This document shows positions 60,341 to 64,000 of a DNA stretch of 64,000 nucleotides, piece by piece. Position 1 is the first letter of the stretch. The number at the start of each line of letters is the position of its first letter. Below the pieces are notes generated by a model. The model was not told where the DNA came from. It did no database searches and saw only the letters and a list, made by a program, of their open reading frames with translations. Made by a program: the position numbers and the translations under genes. The DNA comes from Paracoccus sp. N5 (GTDB taxonomy: Bacteria > Pseudomonadota > Alphaproteobacteria > Rhodobacterales > Rhodobacteraceae): NCBI RefSeq assembly GCF_000371965.1, contig NZ_AQUO01000001.1:1-64000 (forward strand), written 5' to 3'.

Positions 60341-60789
60341 TAACATCCTGATCAGATACGCGCCTTGGTCACAGGCGGCGTAATCGGTTACCTTGCCCGT
60401 CCGCCCGGGTAACCAGCGCATCCGTGTGCCATAGGGGCGTTCCCGGCTAAGACCGGCCGGCGGAGACTCGTTACCAGGCTGCAACACGCAACATCGGTCC
60501 ACATGGCCCGACGCCTTTTCATCCAAATTGTTCACGTTTTTGGCAAGCGCAAATACTGAACTGATAGTTCGGTATTGTTCTGGAGTAGGAAGGTGCCGAT
60601 GGAAGTTTTAGATTAATTTCAAATAACTTGCGCTTTCCAGAGAACCTAGGCGCCTTCAGGCCGATCCTGGCACCAGAATAGCGTTAACCTTATTTAGATT
60701 GAATGTTGCATATTTGCTGCAAGCAGGGGTGGTGCAGCGCTGCGGCGTAAAGCCGGCCCCTCAGCCAGGGCCAGGAAGGGAGGAGTCGT
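60341..60789. other. AT-rich intergenic stretch with a long dyad
   Basis: No gene is seen in these 449 bp. They contain the Hint-gene promoter region and, at 60552-60576, an inverted repeat with 10-bp arms (AATACTGAAC and GTTCGGTATT, one mismatch) around TGATA, of TetR-operator style. The AT content marks the junction with the acquired DNA to the right. Confidence 0.5.
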
Positions 60790-61085
60790 CATGACGTTGC
60801 CACCCTCACATGGCGATCAAACAGCGGCTCAACCGCCTTTCTGGATGAAGGAATGACGTTCCGCGAGATCGCGCATAAACTGGCCGATTCTGAAGTCTCG
60901 GAAGTCCGGAGTGAGCAAATCCGCGAGATCGCCCGTGCCTTTGGCGTCCCGCCAGCCATCCTTTTCGAGACCAGCCGCGCCACCTGGTTGAATTATGAGC
61001 AATCGCGCGGGGATTTTCTCAATGGCACCCCGCGCCCCTGGCTCTCCCGTTGGGCCGCCGCCTATACGCGCTGCCTGATCGCCCC
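60790..61085 (+). pseudogene. Phage portal protein fragment (HK97-like)
   Basis: An open frame from 60853 (MTFREIAHKLADSEVSEVRSE) carries a C-terminal portal segment: EQIREIARAFGVPPAILFE, then ATWLNYEQSRGDFLNGT and RPWLSRWAAAYTRCLI. Homologous portals have this QQ-N-Y-E-Q block followed by a long tail, which is missing: similarity stops near 61085. It is a small relic of a prophage. The upstream in-frame part to about 60790 has no clear similarity. Confidence 0.65.
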
Positions 61086-61255
61086 CGGAGGTCGCCCGGT
61101 CTTCGTGATCGAGGCAGTTGCGACGATATATTGTCTGTGGATCCGTGCCACGGCGTTCACCGCCGGAGCCGTGGCTGGCCGAACAGCTGCAGCGATCCGG
61201 CAAGCTGTTCATGGAGTTCGCAGAGGACCGTGGCCCCAGTGGGGCCGCGTAAGCC

Positions 61256-61392
61256 CCGGAGAACACCACCGCTCCGGTGCTGGATCCGGGGCGCGGGACG
61301 ACAAAGACCGGATATCTCTGGGCCTTGGCCCGCGATGACTGGCCATGGGGCGGCGAGGATCTGCCCGGCGTGGTCTACTTCTACGCCCCGGC
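61256..61392 (+). pseudogene. IS66-family transposase (TnpC) fragment
   Basis: The frame reading TTAPVLDPGRGTTKTGYLWA, then LARDDWPWGGEDLPGVVYFYAPA, matches the middle of IS66 TnpC (LPVLDPGRG-TKTG-LW, DD-PWGG, P-YA-P). An in-frame stop lies at 61250-61252 and the sequence is cut at about 61390, where an IS3 remnant begins. Only about 45 residues remain. Confidence 0.7.
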
Positions 61393-62196
61393 GGCCATTG
61401 AAGCTCTCGACGAAGCCGTTCTGCATCGGTTTGCCGGGTGGGATGTAGTGCCACTCAACGCGTTCTTCCTGCCAGCGCAGGATCGCGTTCGAAGTCGACT
61501 CGGTGCCGTTGTCGGAGAGCACCATACAGGGCAGACCCCGCATCTCGGCGATCCGGTCGAGTTCCCGGGCGACCCGGTGCCCGGTGGGCGAGGTGTCGAC
61601 GACCGCCGCCAGGCATTCCCGGCTGAAGTCGTCGCGCACGCACAGGATCCGGAACCTGCGGCCATGGACCAGGCTGTCGGAGACGAAGTCCAAGCTCCAG
61701 CGCTGGTTCGGTCCCTGCGGGATCGCCATCGGCGCCCGCGTTCCGAGCGCCCGCTTGTGGCCGCCGCGCTTGCGCACCGTCAGCCGCTCTACGCCGCAGG
61801 CGGTAGAGCTTCTTCCCGTTCACCTCCCGGCCCTCCCGAGCGAGCAGGATGTGCAGGCGTCGGTAGCCGAAGCGTCGCCGTTCACGTCATCCGGCCGGGT
61901 GGACCGGCAACGGAAGACCCGCGGATCGATCCCGACCAGCCCGCAGGCACGACGTTGCGTATAGCTCTTCGGACATGGCCCATCACGGCGCTTCTCCTTG
62001 CCCCGGGCTTCAGAAGTTTTTTCCGAGCATCTCGCGGAGCGTCGAGACATCCATCATCGACTCCGCAAGCAGCTTCTTCAGTCGCGCGTTCTCGTCCTCG
62101 AGCTGCTTCAGCCGCTTCGCCTCGCTGACCTCCAGGCCGCCATACCTCGAGCGCCACTTGCAGAAGATCGCATCGCTGATGCCGTGCTCGCGGCAC
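61388..62196 (-). pseudogene. IS3-family element remnant (orfA and orfB, broken)
   Basis: Read on the minus strand from 62196: orfA lacks its first part and begins HGISDAIFCKWRSRYGG, then LEVSEAKRLKQLEDENARLKKLL. It ends at GKNF* beside an A6 run where a -1 shift leads to orfB. OrfB has FGYRRLHILLAREGREVNGKKLYRL (several frame breaks), WSLDFVSD, LSDNGTES and NGFVESFNGR, the three catalytic blocks, but is cut after FNGR near 61390 and joined to the IS66 piece. The 5' end is cut by the intact IS3-type element at 62197. Nonfunctional. Confidence 0.8.
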
Positions 62197-62235
62197 TGAG
62201 CTACTCCCCATCTCTTGGACAGTTTCCGGGATGAT

Positions 62236-63255
62236 TTAAGCTACTCTCTGCCCCTGCTGATCGGTTTCGATCTGGTTGAAGTAGACCACGGCGGGCGGCT
62301 GTCCGCCATGGGCGGCGTGGGGCCGCTGGTGGTTGTAGAAGGTGATCCATCGGCCAACGCCCGCCTTCGCCTGCGAGCCGGTCTCCCAGGCGTGCAGATA
62401 GACGCACTCATACTTCAGGGACCGCCAAAGGCGCTCGATGAAGATGTTGTCGAGACACCGGCCCTTGCCGTCCATCGAGATCCGGGTGCCGATCCGTTTC
62501 AGCCGGTCGGTCCAGGCGAAGGACGTGAACTGCGAGCCCTGATCGGTGTTCATGATCTCGGGCGGGCCGAAGCGGTGGACCGCCTCGTTCAGCGCCTCGA
62601 CGCAGAAGTCGGCTTCGAGCGTGTTCGAGATGCGCCAGGCCAGCACCTTGCGGGTGAACCAGTCCATGATGGCGACCAGGTAGAGGAAGCCTCGTCGCAT
62701 CGGCAGATAGGTGATGTCGGCACACCAGGCATGGTTGTGCCGATCGACCCGCAGGCCACCCAGCAGATAGGGGTAGGTCTTGTGCCCCTTCGCAGGCTTG
62801 CTGGTGTTGGGCTTCTGGTAGATCGGCATCAGACGCATGAGCCGCATCAGCCGCCGGATGCGCTTCATGTTCACTGGGTGCCCTTCGTTCTGCAGGTGCC
62901 AGGTCATCTGCTGGACGCCGTAGAAGGGGGTTTCCAGGAACTGACGGTCGATCAGCCGCATGAGCGCCAGGTTCATCTCGGTCTCGCCCTGCGGTGCGTA
63001 GTAGAACGACGACCGCGAGATCGACAGCAGACGGCATTGCGCCCCGACCGACAGCGTGGGGTGAGAGCGTTCGATCATCCCGCGCCTCACCTGCCGGTCC
63101 AGGGCTTGAGCTTTCGTGACAAAAAATCGTTGGCGACGGCCAGCTCTCCGATCTTGGCGTGCAGCGATCGCACCGTCTCCTCGTCGACCTCGGCCTTCTT
63201 CTTCCTGCCGCGTTCGAAGATGTCCGATGCCCCCTCGAGCAGCGCCTTCTTCCAC
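62236..63255 (-). CDS. IS3-family transposase OrfB (catalytic subunit)
   Basis: Read as the -1 partner of orfA. The meaningful part starts at MIERSHPTLSVGAQCRLL (63078), giving 280 residues; upstream codons in this frame overlap orfA. DDE integrase core: HAWCADITYLP, the second acid in MNTDQGSQF and the glutamate in FIERLWRSLKYE, ending YNHQRPHAAHGGQPP. OrfAB fusion would come from -1 slippage on TTTTTTG near 63118-63124. Catalytic residues are all present, so the element may be active. Confidence 0.88.
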   Translation of the reverse strand: MEEGAARGGIGHLRTRQEEEGRGRRGDGAIAARQDRRAGRRQRFFVTKAQALDRQVRRGMIERSHPTLSVGAQCRLLSISRSSFYYAPQGETEMNLALMRLIDRQFLETPFYGVQQMTWHLQNEGHPVNMKRIRRLMRLMRLMPIYQKPNTSKPAKGHKTYPYLLGGLRVDRHNHAWCADITYLPMRRGFLYLVAIMDWFTRKVLAWRISNTLEADFCVEALNEAVHRFGPPEIMNTDQGSQFTSFAWTDRLKRIGTRISMDGKGRCLDNIFIERLWRSLKYECVYLHAWETGSQAKAGVGRWITFYNHQRPHAAHGGQPPAVVYFNQIETDQQGQRVA

Positions 63256-63380
63256 TGGTGGATCATCGTCGGATGCACGCCGTATTCCGCGGCCAGCTCC
63301 GACACGGTGCGCTCGCCCTTCACGGCTTCCAGCGCCACGCGAGCCTTGAAGCCCGCGTCATGGTTCCTGCGTTTCGACAT
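63087..63380 (-). CDS. IS3-family transposase OrfA
   Basis: Protein of 97 residues with an N-terminal helix-turn-helix (FKARVALEAVKGERTVSELAAEYGVHPTMIHQWKKALLEGA) that binds the element's ends and a C-terminal leucine-zipper-like helix (VDEETVRSLHAKIGELAVANDFLSRKL). GGAGAACAGACG precedes the ATG. OrfA alone usually represses; with the frameshift it forms OrfAB. Confidence 0.88.
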   Translation of the reverse strand: MSKRRNHDAGFKARVALEAVKGERTVSELAAEYGVHPTMIHQWKKALLEGASDIFERGRKKKAEVDEETVRSLHAKIGELAVANDFLSRKLKPWTGR

Positions 63381-63484
63381 CGTCTGTTCTCCTCGTTCTT
63401 GGAGACCAGCAGACGGAAGATCAGAGCTTACGTCACTGTCCGATTTTCGGGGAGGTGCTCAGGCCGTCCTGCTTATCGCCCGCC

Positions 63485-63738
63485 GCTAGGCTCCAGACTC
63501 ATTAACTTTAGAGCCAGAAGAAGAACGGTTGCGGCGAGAGCTATGGCCGAGAGGAAGACGATGGCGCCTGTCGTATCGGGTCGCGCCCCGCCTCTAATCC
63601 TCAGCATGGCAGCGGCTCCGGTGTAATCGCCGACGGGGTCAGCGGTGACAAACATGCGGATCGGGCGTCCCTGCGCATCGGCAACGGCATGAAGCTTCGT
63701 GTTCATGCCGCCCTTCGTGCGCCCGATCAGGCGCCCAC
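63485..63738 (-). pseudogene. IS5-family (IS427-group) remnant with internal deletion
   Basis: Minus strand: GRLIGRTKGGMNTKLHAV and FVTADPVGDYTGAAAML, then about 190 bp missing relative to the copy at 1-545 (the catalytic block LADRGYDADW is lost). The sequence resumes at GGGGCGCGACCCGATACGAC and the C-terminal region AIALAATVL. The shared end AGTCTGGAGCC lies at about 63488-63500. The 5' part of the element is gone beyond 63738, where ISL3 sequence begins. Confidence 0.85.
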
Positions 63739-63740
63739 CT

Positions 63741-63854
63741 TGGTCGAACGGACAGACAGAGGGACAGATCAATCGGCTGAAGACCCTCAAGCGTCAGATG
63801 TATGGCCGCGCCAACATTGACCTGCTCAGGGCAAGGCTCATCGCGCCAGCATGA
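63741..63854 (+). pseudogene. ISL3-family transposase C-terminal fragment
   Basis: The frame from 63741 reads WSNGQTEGQINRLKTLKRQ, then MYGRANIDLLRARLIAPA, then a stop at 63852-63854. This is the conserved C-terminus of ISL3-type DDE transposases (SNGQTEGQI-RLK-LKRQMYGRA). The rest of the gene was removed by the IS5-type sequence next to it. The following 80 bp probably include the element's right end. Confidence 0.75.
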
Positions 63855-64000
63855 ACCCAAAATGCTCCAACTTTGAGGCAGCCCCTATTTTGCACGCCGA
63901 TTGGGGGTCAGTTTTGGGAGCCGATTGACAGACCACAACGTACATACCGTCACGGTCAGCGACCTTGTTTAATTTACGTTTTGGTTTCAGGGCTTCGACG
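63855..64000. other. Non-coding tail of the ISL3-type element and beyond
   Basis: No gene is seen. Several similar short words (GCCGATTG at 63899 and 63922) suggest the end structure of the ISL3-type element; the true boundary could not be fixed. Confidence 0.35.

Larger units (their letters stand above)
62197..63461 (-). mobile_element. IS3-family insertion sequence, apparently intact
   Basis: Length 1265 bp. Terminal inverted repeats: TGAGCTACTCCCC at 62197-62209 and, on the minus strand, TGAGCACCTCCCC at 63449-63461, each followed further in by GGACAGT and AAGCT. It contains overlapping orfA and orfB. The expected 3-4-bp target duplication is not seen (left flank GCAC, right flank GGCC), and the left flank belongs to another IS3 element while the right flank belongs to an IS5 remnant, so a deletion has likely removed one side. 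Confidence 0.85.

Noticed and set aside
60552..60576. The AT-rich dyad as a prophage attachment site
   Set aside because: No matching direct repeat was found at the other side of the mobile region within the window and there is no integrase gene.
545..63485. A composite transposon bounded by the two IS5-type remnants
   Set aside because: Both remnants are defective and the block contains essential genes (ileS, dnaX, hemE, ispH), so it is chromosome, not cargo.

Overview
The window is high-GC DNA from an alphaproteobacterium. It looks like a Rhodobacterales member close to Paracoccus. This rests on the gene content (membrane urate oxidase PuuD, Hint-domain protein, RTX-type protein, PstA with an extended N-terminus), on an IS5/IS427-group remnant of the kind known from Paracoccus (IS1248), and on a dispersed GGGTATTT...CAAAGAAGG repeat. 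The genus is an inference; no rRNA marker is present.

Layout. 1-545: frameshifted IS5-family transposase remnant. 584-9120: purine catabolism: guanine deaminase, xanthine dehydrogenase xdhABC, a divergent LysR regulator, a small secreted protein and the membrane urate oxidase puuD. 9121-9729: non-coding, with two strong stem-loops. 9730-27586: mostly housekeeping and single genes: ileS, truncated globin, rnhA, ispH, apt, an Ivy-type lysozyme inhibitor, an EcsC protein, a RecD-like helicase, an Lrp/LysE pair, hemE. 27663-30087: hemC, then cobD and cobC, so the haem and cobalamin branches lie side by side. 30235-39596: leucine catabolism (ivd, mccB, mccA, hmgL, enoyl-CoA hydratase), interrupted by two LprI/DUF1311 genes and an opposing ompW, and carrying a macrodomain gene between the two carboxylase subunits. 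39873-43558: MFS transporter, DUF599, YdcH, a decayed glc (glycolate oxidase) operon relic and hsp20. 43741-46458: recR, ybaB, dnaX. 46517-52955: DUF2218, a serine-hydrolase fold protein, an ABC-F ATPase, an RTX protein built on an exact 390-bp repeat, and aroC. 53115-59130: the phosphate regulon pstSCAB-phoU-phoB behind a four-repeat PHO box, with an intrinsic terminator after pstS. 59150-60340: Hint-domain protein with EF-hand-like loops. 60790-64000: a mobile-element graveyard (phage portal fragment, IS66, IS3, IS5 and ISL3 remnants) containing one apparently intact IS3-family element.

How the genes work together. GuaD, XdhABC and PuuD give a route from guanine via xanthine and urate to 5-hydroxyisourate. 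Ivd, MccAB, the enoyl-CoA hydratase and HmgL take isovaleryl-CoA to acetoacetate and acetyl-CoA. PstSCAB, PhoU and PhoB take up phosphate and report on it.

The points most worth following are the macrodomain gene embedded in the mcc operon, the dispersed repeat with one copy fixed in frame inside ileS, an FNR-type box shared by ompW and mccB, a pair of near-identical dyads just ahead of rnhA, and the glcD/glcF deletion relic. No CRISPR array, tRNA or rRNA gene was seen. I did not find an unambiguous new multi-gene system.
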